A stretch of 64,000 nt of DNA from Streptomyces californicus (GTDB lineage Bacteria > Actinomycetota > Actinomycetes > Streptomycetales > Streptomycetaceae): NCBI RefSeq assembly GCF_000717645.1, contig NZ_JNZZ01000015.1:62001-126000 (forward strand). The letters are read 5' to 3'. The notes below the pieces were generated by a model that worked only from the letters and a program-made list of their open reading frames with translations, was not told the DNA's origin and did no database searches. The position numbers were made by a program, and so were the translations under genes. Positions 51,631 through 59,772 of this stretch are shown one piece after another. Numbering within the stretch: position 1 is the first letter of the stretch; the number at the start of each line of letters is the position of its first letter.

Positions 51631-52725
51631 ATGTGGCCAGGAACGCAGCCGCCCGGGGGCGAGCAGAACCCGCAGGACCAGAACCAGAACCCGTACCAGC
51701 AGCCGGGGTACCAGCAGCCGAACCCCTATCAGCAACCGGGGTATCCGCAGCAGGGCCATAACGGGCAGCCGACGGAGCCGGGCTACGGCTATCCGCAGGG
51801 CCCGCCGCCCGGCGGGCAGCCGGGATACCAGCAGCCCAACCCCTACCAGCAGCCGACGGCGCCGCAGTACGCCGTCCCGGGTCCGCCCGGCGGGCCGAAG
51901 CCCGGCGACGACAAGAAGAAGACCACCATCACGGCGATCATCGCGGCGACCGCCGTCGTGATCACGGCGGGCGTAACCGGCTTCCTGGTGCTCGGCAAGG
52001 ACGACGACGGCGGCAAGACCGTCGCCGACGACAAGAAGTCCGCGTCGCCGAGCGCCAAGCCCACCGAATCGGCCACCGGCTCCGCGCCGGCGGAGAACCC
52101 GCGCGGCTCCGACAGCGACCCCAAGCCGCTCATTCCGGGCTGGAAGGTCGTCACCAACCCCAAGTGGGGCACGCAGTTCGACGTGCCCGGCGACTGGGAG
52201 GTCTCCAGCGCGGGGACGTTCGCCGGTTTCGAGGACGCCAAGAAGGAGGACGGGACGCCGGTCGCCGGCTTCTCCGCACCCGCCTACTACAAGAGCAAGT
52301 GGTGCGTCGACGACTCCGACGGTGACGGCCGCGAGGAGGAGAGCGAGCTCGCCGGCGTCGGTACGAAGGGCGCCCGGGGCGCCAAGAACAGCGACGAGGC
52401 CGCGACGGCCGAGGCCGGCAACTTCGTGTGGGCCGCCTACGCCCAGCTCGACCCGAAGTCCAAGGTCAAGGTCGGCAAGCCCAAGCCCTTCACCACCAAG
52501 TCGGGCCTCTCCGGCAGCGTCGTCGAGGCCACCGCCCTGGGACTGGCCAACAAGGGGAAGTGCGACACCGACGGGAAGTCGATCGCGTTCTCCTTCAAGA
52601 ACTCCAAGGGTGACTTCTCCACCTGGGTCCTCTACGGCCCCACCGGCGTCAAGGAGGAGCTGCCGGACACCACCGTCCAGCAGATCCTGAGCACGGTCCG
52701 CCTCTCGGGCGAGCCCACCGGCTGA
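51631..52725 (+). CDS. Membrane-anchored protein with Pro/Gln/Tyr-rich N-terminal repeats
   Basis: 364 aa. The first about 90 residues are repeats of the type NPYQQPGYQQP. One transmembrane helix lies at about 98-118 (TTITAIIAATAVVITAGVTG), with a Lys-rich cytoplasmic border and an Asp/Ser-rich stalk outside. The external domain (about 160-360: GWKVVTNPKWGTQFDVPGDW, VSSAGTFAGF) resembles the actinobacterial PsbP/DUF-type wall-facing domains; its role is unknown. TATGGT at 51617-51622, 8 bases before the ATG, suggests a leaderless transcript. Confidence 0.85.
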   Translation: MWPGTQPPGGEQNPQDQNQNPYQQPGYQQPNPYQQPGYPQQGHNGQPTEPGYGYPQGPPPGGQPGYQQPNPYQQPTAPQYAVPGPPGGPKPGDDKKKTTITAIIAATAVVITAGVTGFLVLGKDDDGGKTVADDKKSASPSAKPTESATGSAPAENPRGSDSDPKPLIPGWKVVTNPKWGTQFDVPGDWEVSSAGTFAGFEDAKKEDGTPVAGFSAPAYYKSKWCVDDSDGDGREEESELAGVGTKGARGAKNSDEAATAEAGNFVWAAYAQLDPKSKVKVGKPKPFTTKSGLSGSVVEATALGLANKGKCDTDGKSIAFSFKNSKGDFSTWVLYGPTGVKEELPDTTVQQILSTVRLSGEPTG

Positions 52726-52770
52726 GCCTCCTCCCGTCCCCGACCCGCTCCGGACCGCCCGTCGGGAGCC

Positions 52771-53616
52771 TCAGCCGACGCTGAAGGCCCCGGCGGGCGG
52801 TTCGGGCGAGGCGACCGCGTCCGCGTCCGCCACCGGGCGGGCCGCGCCGGTGAACCGGGCGAGCGCCGGGCCGTGGGTGACCCGTGCGGGAAAGGCGTCC
52901 GCCGCGCAGCGCCGGACGAGCGGAGCCGTGTCGAGGGGCGCGTACGAGGCGAGCAGGACGACGTTGCCGAAGCGCCGTCCGCGCAGCACCGCGGGTTCCG
53001 CGATCAGCGCCAGTTCGGGGAAGACCCCGGCGAAGTTGGCCAGTTGGGAGCGGAGGAAGGCGAACGGCGCGCTGTCGGCCAGGTTGGCCGCGTAGACCCC
53101 GTCCTCGCGCAGCGCCCGGCCGGCGGCCCGCGCGTACTCGACGGAGGTGAGGTGCGCCGGCACCCGGGACCCGCCGAAGACGTCCGCGACCAGCAGGTCC
53201 ACGGAGGCGGGGGCCGCCGCCTCCAGCCGCTCCCGGGCGTCGGCCGCGTGGAGGGTGATCCCGCTCCCGGCGGGCAGCGGCAACCGCTCGCCCACCAGCC
53301 GCAGCAGCTCCCGGTCGGCGTCCACGACGTCCTGCCGCGATCCGGGGCGCGTCGCGGCCACGTACCGGGGCAGGGTCAGCGCCCCGCCGCCCAGGTGCAG
53401 CACGTCCAGCGGCGCGCCGGGCTCCCCCGCGCCGTCCACGACGTGGGCGAGCCGCCGCACGTACTCGAACTCCAGGTGGTGCGGGTCGTCGAGGTCGACG
53501 TAGGACTGGGGCGCGTCGTCGACCGTGAGCAGCCAGGCCCGGTCGCGGTCCACGTCGGGCAGCAGCCGGGCGGTGCCGCAGTCGACCTCGCGGATGACGG
53601 GTATCGGCTCGTTCAC
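52771..53616 (-). CDS. Spermidine synthase-like protein
   Basis: 281 aa SAM-binding Rossmann protein of the SpeE-like group. Blocks: PLDVLHLGGGALTLPRYVAA (SAM site G-G-G), DVVDADRELLRLVGERL, ARERLEAAAPASVDLLVADV with the Asp-Val-Phe (FGG) catalytic region, and a C-terminal FRSQLANFAGVFPELAL-like part. No polyamine partner genes are nearby, and many actinomycete members of this group are methyltransferases of unknown substrate. GTG at 53616 has GGAAGG directly upstream. Confidence 0.85.
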   Translation of the reverse strand: MNEPIPVIREVDCGTARLLPDVDRDRAWLLTVDDAPQSYVDLDDPHHLEFEYVRRLAHVVDGAGEPGAPLDVLHLGGGALTLPRYVAATRPGSRQDVVDADRELLRLVGERLPLPAGSGITLHAADARERLEAAAPASVDLLVADVFGGSRVPAHLTSVEYARAAGRALREDGVYAANLADSAPFAFLRSQLANFAGVFPELALIAEPAVLRGRRFGNVVLLASYAPLDTAPLVRRCAADAFPARVTHGPALARFTGAARPVADADAVASPEPPAGAFSVG

Positions 53617-53685
53617 CCTTCCATTGTCCCCTCGCCCGCACTGCGGCCCGCCACCCCTGACCGGGATGACGGGCCGCGGTGGACG

Positions 53686-54861
53686 TCAGAGCAGCGCGGT
53701 GACCGTGCCCGCGCCGACCGTCCGGCCGCCCTCGCGGATCGCGAAGCCGAGGCCGGACTCCAGCGGCACGTCCCGGCCGAGCTCCACGGTCATGGTGACC
53801 GTGTCGCCCGGGCGCGCGACGGCCGCCTCGCCGAGGTCGACGTCGCCGACGACGTCCGCCGTACGGATGTAGAACTGCGGCCGGTAGCCGGTGGCGACCG
53901 GGGTGGTGCGGCCGCCCTCCTTCGCCGACAGCACGTACACCTGAGCGGTGAACCGGCGGCTCGGCGTGACGCTGCCGGGCGCGGCCACGACATGGCCGCG
54001 TCGGACGCGGTCGCGCTCCACGCCGCGCAGCAGCAGCGCGACGTTGTCCCCGGCCTCGGCGGACTCCATCGGCTTGCCGAAGGTCTCCAGACCGGTGACA
54101 ACCGTCTCGACGTCCGCGCCCAGCACCTGGACCCGGTCCCCGACGCGGACGGTGCCGCGCTCGACGGCGCCGGTGACTACGGTGCCCCGGCCGGTGATGG
54201 TCAGGACGTTCTCGACGGAGAGCAGGAACGGGGCGTCGGTGTAGCGCACCGGCATCGGTACGTACGTGTCGACGGCGTCCAGCAGCCCCTCGATCGCCGC
54301 CGTCCAGCGCGGGTCGCCCTCCAGCGCCTTGAGCCCGGAGACCCGGACCACGGGGACAGAGTCACCGCCGTACCCGTGCGCGGAGAGCAGGTCGCGGACC
54401 TCCAGCTCGACCAGGTCGGTCAGCTCGGGGTCGCCCGCGTCGGCCTTGTTGAGCGCGACCACGATGTGGTCGACGCCCACCTGACGGGCCAGCAGGACGT
54501 GCTCGGCGGTCTGCGGCATGATCCCGTCGAGCGCGGAGACGACGAGGATCGCCCCGTCGAGCTGCGCCGCTCCCGTGACCATGTTCTTGATGTAGTCGGC
54601 GTGACCGGGCATGTCGACGTGGGCGTAGTGGCGGGTGTCGGTCTCGTACTCGACGTGCGCGATGTTGATGGTGATGCCGCGCTGGGCCTCCTCGGGGGCC
54701 CGGTCGATCCGGTCGAAGGACACGTAGGAGGTGGAACCGCCGCCGCGCTCGCTGAGGACCTTGGTGATGGCGGCGGTGAGGGTGGTCTTGCCGTGGTCGA
54801 CGTGGCCCATGGTGCCGATGTTGAGGTGCGGCTTGGTGCGCACGTATGCCGTCTTGGACAT
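53686..54861 (-). CDS. tuf3: Elongation factor Tu, divergent tuf3-type copy
   Basis: GTP-dependent carrier of aminoacyl-tRNA to the ribosome. 391 aa. G1 is [18 protein letters not shown]2 [15 protein letters not shown]3 [15 protein letters not shown] (Met replaces the usual Cys), G4 NKAD (usual NKCD) and G5 SGLKAL. Domains 2 and 3 are complete and end [18 protein letters not shown]. The differences from the housekeeping EF-Tu identify it as the divergent tuf3 type known in Streptomyces, reported as inducible and positively stringent-controlled in S. coelicolor. It stands alone, without fusA or ribosomal-protein neighbours. The leader contains an 8-bp-stem hairpin. Confidence 0.93.
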   Translation of the reverse strand: MSKTAYVRTKPHLNIGTMGHVDHGKTTLTAAITKVLSERGGGSTSYVSFDRIDRAPEEAQRGITINIAHVEYETDTRHYAHVDMPGHADYIKNMVTGAAQLDGAILVVSALDGIMPQTAEHVLLARQVGVDHIVVALNKADAGDPELTDLVELEVRDLLSAHGYGGDSVPVVRVSGLKALEGDPRWTAAIEGLLDAVDTYVPMPVRYTDAPFLLSVENVLTITGRGTVVTGAVERGTVRVGDRVQVLGADVETVVTGLETFGKPMESAEAGDNVALLLRGVERDRVRRGHVVAAPGSVTPSRRFTAQVYVLSAKEGGRTTPVATGYRPQFYIRTADVVGDVDLGEAAVARPGDTVTMTVELGRDVPLESGLGFAIREGGRTVGAGTVTALL

Positions 54862-54901
54862 GGCTGGTTCCTTCGGAGAACGCGAAGCTGAGAAGAGAGG
54901 T

Positions 54902-54940
54902 GGACCCCGGGGCTCCGCCGACCCTCCCCTTGCGGGGTCC
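54902..54940 (-). promoter_or_regulatory. Hairpin in the tuf3 leader, candidate attenuator
   Basis: On the coding strand GGACCCCG (54940-54933) pairs with CGGGGTCC (54909-54902) about 40 bases upstream of the tuf3 ATG; the inner part adds further G+C pairing (AGGGTCGGCGGAGCC). It could be a simple terminator of upstream transcription or an attenuator, given the tight regulation reported for tuf3. Inference from position. Confidence 0.4.
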
Positions 54941-54960
54941 GCCGGACTGTCGGAGGAGGG

Positions 54961-55167
54961 TCAGCTTCGGGCGCCGCCGATGGGCGCCGCGGCAGCGGTG
55001 CACGCCGCTGCGACGCCTGCTGCCGCGAGTGCCGCCGTCGCGGCGACCGCTGCGGACGCGGCCGGGGCGAGGGCCACGGCGACCGCGTCGTTCCCGGCAG
55101 CCTTCGGCGCGTCCGCGACTGCGGACGGCGCTGCGAGGAAGGCGTACCGGAACATGCCCCTGATCAT
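54961..55167 (-). CDS. Possible small Ala-rich protein between alkD and tuf3
   Basis: Open frame of 68 codons: MIRGMFRYAFLAAPS followed by about 45 residues of Ala/Val (AVAVALAPAASAAVAATAAL, AAAGVAAACTAAAAPIGG). It could be one short hydrophobic helix or an artefact of low-complexity GC-rich DNA. No Shine-Dalgarno is obvious before ATG 55167 or 55155. Weakly supported; it may equally be the tuf3 untranslated leader. Confidence 0.3.
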   Translation of the reverse strand: MIRGMFRYAFLAAPSAVADAPKAAGNDAVAVALAPAASAAVAATAALAAAGVAAACTAAAAPIGGARS

Positions 55168-55264
55168 GGCCGAGGACGGTGAGCGCGTCGAATGCTTTTC
55201 CCGGCCCCTTCCCTCGTCGCGGAAGACCCCGGGCCTCAGAGGTACTTGAGCCTCGCGTGCGGAT

Positions 55265-55978
55265 TCAGAGGTTCTTGAGCGCCTCGCGCGCGGAGAGCGG
55301 CGACAGGCGGTCCCGGGCCCCCTCGACGAAGTCGCGTACGGCGGCGGGGTCGGTCTTGGCGTACTCGCGCAGGGCCCAGCCGATCGCCTTGCGGACGAAG
55401 AAGTCGGGGTGGTCCGCCCGGCGCAGGCAGTAGCCGAACAGCCGGTCGGCGTCGGTGGCCTCCTTGTAGCGCAGTTGGTGCAGCAGGGCGGTTCTGGCCG
55501 CCCAGAGGCTGGGGTCGTCGATCCACCGGTCCATCGCGCGGACCATCGCCGGGTCGGCGGCCACCAGGGGGCCCGCGACATGCGCGGCGAGCACGTCGAC
55601 CGTGTCCCACCAGGGGACGGTGGTGACCAGGTGGTGCAGGACGGGCAGGAAGCCGGAGGTGCAGCGGTTCGCGTACCGGCGGAGGTAGTCGGCGGCGAAG
55701 TACTGGTACTCCCGCTCCGGCAGCCGCCAGCAGCGCAGCGCGACCGCCGCGCAGTCGCGTTCGTCCGGCCGCCCGAGACCCGCCAGGACGGTCCGCGACA
55801 GGGCACGGCGCTCCGGGGTGGGGATCCCGAGGAAGGGCGCGACGTGCTTCATGTACGCGGCGGCGCCCTGCGCCCGTACGGGGTCGGCGGCCGGGGCGTA
55901 CGCCGCGACGAGCCGCGTGAGGACGGCGTCGGCGAGCGGGCTCCCGGGCGGGGCGGGGACGGCTGGTGCTGGGCTCAC
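55265..55978 (-). CDS. alkD: DNA alkylation repair glycosylase AlkD-like
   Basis: 237 aa, all-helical HEAT-like DNA glycosylase family that removes N3/N7-alkylated purines. Characteristic segments: YMKHVAPFLGIPTPERRALS, CWRLPEREYQYFAADYLRRY, WWDTVDVLAAHVAGPLVAAD, and DHPDFFVRKAIGWALREYAK with conserved Trp, Arg and Asp. GTG at 55978 is favoured because TAATGT (55991-55986) sits 7 bases upstream as a -10 box with no ribosome site, indicating a leaderless mRNA; a GTG at 55987 would overlap that box. Divergent from the TVP38 gene. Confidence 0.92.
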   Translation of the reverse strand: MSPAPAVPAPPGSPLADAVLTRLVAAYAPAADPVRAQGAAAYMKHVAPFLGIPTPERRALSRTVLAGLGRPDERDCAAVALRCWRLPEREYQYFAADYLRRYANRCTSGFLPVLHHLVTTVPWWDTVDVLAAHVAGPLVAADPAMVRAMDRWIDDPSLWAARTALLHQLRYKEATDADRLFGYCLRRADHPDFFVRKAIGWALREYAKTDPAAVRDFVEGARDRLSPLSAREALKNL

Positions 55979-56014
55979 GCGACGCACATTACGGCGATCA
56001 CACGCCCTTTTCGG

Positions 56015-56020
56015 TTACTC
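56015..56020 (+). promoter_or_regulatory. -10 box of the TVP38/TMEM64 gene (leaderless transcript likely)
   Basis: TTACTC at 56015-56020 ends 7 bases before ATG 56028 with TCCCCGA between and no Shine-Dalgarno. Together with the alkD -10 box at 55986-55991 it makes a compact divergent promoter pair in a 49-base gap. Confidence 0.5.
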
Positions 56021-56027
56021 TCCCCGA

Positions 56028-56750
56028 ATGTTCGACCCCGTACCCACCGCCCGGTCCGCCGCCGGCCCGGCCGAGCGCCTCTCCCGGGTGCTCCTGTCGC
56101 CGTGGTCCCGGTTCTCGCTGCTCGTGGTCGTCCTTCTCGGGGCCGCGTCGACGATGCTGCTGTTCGAGCCGCAGAGACTGCTCGCGTCGGGCTGGCCGGC
56201 GCAGTTGACCGGCGGCACGGCCGCGATGCTCTTCGGGCTCGCGTACGGGGCGCTGACGGTGGCGTTCGTACCGCGTCCGCTGCTCAACATCGCGGCGGGC
56301 GCGCTGTTCGGCGCGCAGACGGGTCTGGCGGCGGCGCTGGCGGGCACGGTGCTGGGCGCGGGCGTGTCGTTCATGCTGGGCCGGGTGCTGGGCCAAGACG
56401 CGCTGCGGACCCTGTTGCGGGGGAAGCTGCTGACCGCGGCCGACGGGGTGCTGAGCCGGCACGGTTTCCGGTCGGTCCTGGCGCTGCGGCTCTTCCCCGG
56501 GGTCCCGTTCGCCGCCGCCAACTACTGCGCGGCGACCTCCCGGATGGGTGCTCCGCCGTTCCTCCTGGCCACCGGGCTCGGGTCGATCCCGAACACGGCG
56601 GCGTACGTGATAGCCGGCAGCGAGGCCGCGTCGCCGACCTCGCCCGTGTTCCTCGCCGCGATGGGCTTCATCGTCCTCTCCGCCCTGGGCGGGGCGCTGG
56701 TGGCCTGGCGCAAGCGGCACCGGCTGGGCCGGGACACGCCGAGGGACTGA
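56028..56750 (+). CDS. TVP38/TMEM64 (DedA-like) membrane protein
   Basis: 240 aa with about five to six transmembrane helices. The SNARE-associated/VTT signature is FVPRPLLNIAAGALFGAQTG, and RHGFRSVLALRLFPGVPFAA with NYCAATSRMGAPPFLLATG marks the family. Members are thought to scramble or flip phospholipids or polyprenyl-phosphate carriers. It is followed by uppP (bactoprenol recycling), which fits a role in envelope lipid carriers. Confidence 0.9.
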   Translation: MFDPVPTARSAAGPAERLSRVLLSPWSRFSLLVVVLLGAASTMLLFEPQRLLASGWPAQLTGGTAAMLFGLAYGALTVAFVPRPLLNIAAGALFGAQTGLAAALAGTVLGAGVSFMLGRVLGQDALRTLLRGKLLTAADGVLSRHGFRSVLALRLFPGVPFAAANYCAATSRMGAPPFLLATGLGSIPNTAAYVIAGSEAASPTSPVFLAAMGFIVLSALGGALVAWRKRHRLGRDTPRD

Positions 56751-56925
56751 CCGCGCGGCGGCACATGGACGACCGGTTCAGTCAGCCTGCCGTTCACCTT
56801 CGGGCGCTACGCTTCCCGCGACCTCGAAGCCTTGATCCTTGACCGCACTCCGCACTCCGCACCCGGCCGCCGGGCCCCGTCGCCCGTCACCGATGCACGA
56901 TCACCTCCGGGATGGCCCAAACCCC

Positions 56926-57798
56926 ATGAGCTGGTTCGAATCATTCGTCCTGGGACTTGTCCAGGGACTCACCGAGTTCCTGCCGATCTCCTCCAGCGCG
57001 CACCTGCGGCTGACGGCCGCGTTCGCCGGCTGGCACGACCCGGGGGCGGCGTTCACCGCGATCACGCAGATCGGCACCGAGGCGGCGGTGCTCATCTACT
57101 TCCGCAAGGACATCGCGCGCATCCTGTCGGCCTGGTTCCGCTCCCTGACGGACCGTGCGATGCGCGGCGACCACGACGCCCAGATGGGCTGGCTGGTCAT
57201 CGTCGGCTCGATCCCCATCGGCGTGCTCGGCCTGACGCTCAAGGACCAGATCGAGGGCCCGTTCCGCGATCTGCGGCTGATCGCGACGACGCTGATCGTC
57301 ATGGGCGTCGTGCTCGGCGTCGCGGACCGGCTGGCCGCACGGGACGAGGCGGGCGGCAGGCACCGGGTGGTGAAGGAACGCAAGACGCTCAAGGACCTGG
57401 GGGTCAAGGACGGCCTGATCTACGGTTTCTGCCAGGCGATGGCGCTGATCCCCGGGGTCTCCCGCTCGGGCGCGACGATCAGCGGCGGCCTGCTGATGGG
57501 CTACACCCGCGAGTCGGCGGCCCGCTACTCGTTCCTGCTGGCGATCCCCGCGGTGCTCGCCTCGGGCGCCTACGAACTCAAGGACGTGGGCGAGGGCCAC
57601 GTCTCCTGGGGCCCGACGATCTTCGCGACGCTGGTGGCCTTCTTCGTCGGATACGCCGTCATCGCCTGGTTCATGAAGTTCATCACCACCAAGAGCTTCA
57701 TGCCCTTCGTGATCTACCGGATCGTGCTGGGCATCCTGCTGTTCGCGCTGATCGGCATGGGCGTGCTGAGCCCGCACGCGGGCGAGTCCGCGGGGTAG
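56926..57798 (+). CDS. uppP: Undecaprenyl-diphosphatase
   Basis: Integral membrane enzyme removing a phosphate from undecaprenyl-PP so that the lipid carrier can be reused in wall synthesis; also gives bacitracin tolerance (BacA). 290 aa, full length. Motif 1 is LVQGLTEFLPISSSAHL (residues about 12-28) with Glu and Ser, motif 2 PGVSRSGATISGGLLMG (about 180-196) with Arg. Eight helices are predicted. The ATG at 56926 (MSWFESFVLGLVQGL) matches the family start; the upstream in-frame ATG at 56839 adds 29 non-conserved residues. A -10-like TACGCT lies at about 56809-56814. Confidence 0.95.
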   Translation: MSWFESFVLGLVQGLTEFLPISSSAHLRLTAAFAGWHDPGAAFTAITQIGTEAAVLIYFRKDIARILSAWFRSLTDRAMRGDHDAQMGWLVIVGSIPIGVLGLTLKDQIEGPFRDLRLIATTLIVMGVVLGVADRLAARDEAGGRHRVVKERKTLKDLGVKDGLIYGFCQAMALIPGVSRSGATISGGLLMGYTRESAARYSFLLAIPAVLASGAYELKDVGEGHVSWGPTIFATLVAFFVGYAVIAWFMKFITTKSFMPFVIYRIVLGILLFALIGMGVLSPHAGESAG

Positions 57799-57920
57799 GA
57801 CGGGAGAAGGAGGAAGGCGTCGCGGGGCCGATCGGCTCCTCCGTCTCCCGGATGTCTCCCAGCAGGCACGGCGGCGGGGCGCACCGTCCGACAGGTCGTG
57901 CGCCCGCTGCCGTCGAACGG

Positions 57921-57960
57921 CGACCGCGCCCCGTCCTCGCACGAGGACGGGGCGCGGTCG
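57921..57960. terminator. Bidirectional terminator between uppP and rsr
   Basis: Perfect 19-bp stem (57921-57939 with 57942-57960) with a 2-base apex, just before the stop of the convergent TROVE gene and 122 bases after uppP. Confidence 0.88.
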
Positions 57961-57967
57961 CGTTCGG

Positions 57968-59584
57968 TCAGGCGGCCTTGTCCTCCCACGGCCAGCTCGC
58001 GTCACGGCCCGACTCCAGCAGCGGGATCATCCGGAACGCCTGGTCGCCGAGCCCGCCGAACGTGTGCCGGTGGGCACGACCGGACGGGGCGTGCCCGGTC
58101 CGGTAGCCGGCGAGGTTCCAGGTGTACATCGGGGTCGAGGCCGGGATCGCTTCGGTCACCTCGCGGCCGTCGTGGGCGGCCTGCTCGTCGGTGACGACGA
58201 CCACCCGGTCGTGCCCCCTGTACTCCTCGCGGAGCGCGGCGGCGGTGTCGGTACCGCCGCCGAGGAACCAGCCGCCCTCCTTCCATTTCCGGACGTCGCC
58301 GAGGAGCGACCCGCCACGGGTGAGGGGGAACGCCTTCGTCTTCGCGCCGGGCCGGTCGGAGGTGTAGTAGCGGGCGGAGGAGAACGAGACCACGTCCGCG
58401 TGGGCGCACCGGGAGCCGACCGCGAGCCCGAAGAGCGCGGCCGCGTCCCAGCGCATGAGCGAGCCGTCCCGGGAGAACGAGGCGTTCATGGAGCTGGACG
58501 TGTCGACGAGGACCAGCGTGCGCCCGCCGAGCCGGGGGACGTTGGCGAGGGACGCGGTGAGCGCCTTGTCCAGCGCGTGGCCCCAGCGCAGGGACGGGGC
58601 GGCGTTGAACGCGGAGTAGAACCGCATGGGCAACTGCCGGGACCTGGCGACCTGCTCGGGGTCGGCGAGCTTCCGGGCGACGGTGTCGGCGGCCTCGTCG
58701 GACACTCCCGCCTCGTCGAAGTTCCGCAGGTTGCGGAGCAGCGCCATGTAGCCCATCGACGGGATGACGGCCTCCCAGGCGGCGGCGTCCATCGGACCCT
58801 GGAGCCAGCCGGCCAGCGGCTCCCACGTCATGCCGGCCCGCTGGAGGAGGTCGCGGTGGTCGGCGAGCGCGTCCCTGCGCCGGTCGACGGGGGTACGCAT
58901 GAGCTGCTCGCGTGCGCGCAGCGTGGACAGCCGGGCGGGTATCTCCTCGTCGCGCTTCTTCCTGCGGTCGAGTGCGTGCTTGAACAGGTCGCCCTGCCAC
59001 GGTTTGCCGGCGGCGGGCGACGGGTGAACGAGGTTGAGGACGTCGCCGAACCGGTAGCCCTTGGAGTCGGTGTCGTACGTGAGGAGGGACCGTTCGCTGT
59101 ACAGGCGCCGCACGGCGTCGGCGAGACCGCGCTTCACCGGTTTCGGTAGCGTCCGCCCGTACTTCGACGTCCAGTAGCCGAGGAACTCCCCCGGCTCGTC
59201 GGCGCGCTGGAGCACGGATTCGACGGCCTGCCGGGAGCAGCCGGCCAGGCCGGCATCGAGGCGGGCCTTCGTGAACTCGGCGGCCCCGACGAGAGACGCG
59301 GTGCGCATGTTCGCGTCGGTACGGAGCCACCGCAGGAACCGGGCGCACCAGTCGGGGTCGGTGACGGCCACCTCGCGGATGAGCCGGGTGTACCGGTCGT
59401 CACGTTCCCCGCCCTTCTCGTAGAAGGTGTCGGTGCCGACGAGGTGGGAGACGGCGAGGAGGAACAGTTCGGACTCGGTGTCACGGAGAAACCCGGCACC
59501 GCCCTGGTGGTTGGTGGTGCGCTTCCCGCTCGTGGTGACCGGCGAGGCGGCGGGCCGCGCGTTGCGCTGATTGAAGCGAGACAT
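57968..59584 (-). CDS. rsr: TROVE-domain Ro60 orthologue (Rsr), Y RNA-binding protein
   Basis: Bacterial Ro protein, 538 aa. The TROVE ring domain (HEAT repeats) covers about 15-340 (GGAGFLRDTESELFLLAVSH, CARFLRWLRTDANMRTASLV, WEAVIPSMGYMALLRNLRNF). A von Willebrand factor A domain covers about 355-520, with the MIDAS motif LVLVDTSSSMNASFS (DxSxS) and VVVVTDEQAAHDG. Ro proteins bind misfolded or structured RNAs and, with a Y RNA, tether ribonucleases such as PNPase. ATG at 59584 has GAGGGG 9 bases upstream. Two Y-RNA-like elements lie directly upstream on the same strand. The stop is followed by a long terminator. Confidence 0.95.
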   Translation of the reverse strand: MSRFNQRNARPAASPVTTSGKRTTNHQGGAGFLRDTESELFLLAVSHLVGTDTFYEKGGERDDRYTRLIREVAVTDPDWCARFLRWLRTDANMRTASLVGAAEFTKARLDAGLAGCSRQAVESVLQRADEPGEFLGYWTSKYGRTLPKPVKRGLADAVRRLYSERSLLTYDTDSKGYRFGDVLNLVHPSPAAGKPWQGDLFKHALDRRKKRDEEIPARLSTLRAREQLMRTPVDRRRDALADHRDLLQRAGMTWEPLAGWLQGPMDAAAWEAVIPSMGYMALLRNLRNFDEAGVSDEAADTVARKLADPEQVARSRQLPMRFYSAFNAAPSLRWGHALDKALTASLANVPRLGGRTLVLVDTSSSMNASFSRDGSLMRWDAAALFGLAVGSRCAHADVVSFSSARYYTSDRPGAKTKAFPLTRGGSLLGDVRKWKEGGWFLGGGTDTAAALREEYRGHDRVVVVTDEQAAHDGREVTEAIPASTPMYTWNLAGYRTGHAPSGRAHRHTFGGLGDQAFRMIPLLESGRDASWPWEDKAA

Positions 59585-59621
59585 GGCTGAAGCCCCTCAC
59601 AGGGAGGGAAGGTCCAGCAGA

Positions 59622-59762
59622 GGGGTGCCCGAGATCAAAGTCGGTCCGGGTGACAAGACGCTCTACCGATTGAGCTACCGGCGCCGGACGCCGGACGGGA
59701 CTCGAACCCGCAACCATCCCATTGACAGTGGAAGTAACCCGGTCCTGCGCACCGGGCACCCC
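59622..59762 (-). ncRNA. yrlA: YrlA-type Y RNA with circularly permuted tRNA-like module
   Basis: An RNA of about 141 nt on the rsr strand closed by a perfect 10-bp basal stem GGGGTGCCCG (59762-59753) / CGGGCACCCC (59631-59622). An inner stem CCGGGT (59742-59737) / ACCCGG (59651-59646) encloses a tRNA mimic: T-arm (CGGG-TTCGAGT-CCCG, 59710-59696), an acceptor-like stem closed by a 5-nt loop (CCGGCG/CGCCGG, 59694-59678), then a D-arm GCTC-AATCGGTA-GAGC (59675-59660). T-arm before D-arm with a closed acceptor end is the YrlA signature, not a real tRNA. It ends about 37 bases before the rsr start. True transcript ends unknown. Confidence 0.88.
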
Positions 59763-59772
59763 CGATGCTGTG

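Noticed and set aside
59660..59710. Apparent tRNA gene (D-arm and T-arm sequences on the minus strand)
   Set aside because: The T-arm comes before the D-arm, the acceptor stem is closed by a 5-base loop, and there is no anticodon arm or CCA end. This is a permuted tRNA mimic within a Y RNA, not a tRNA.
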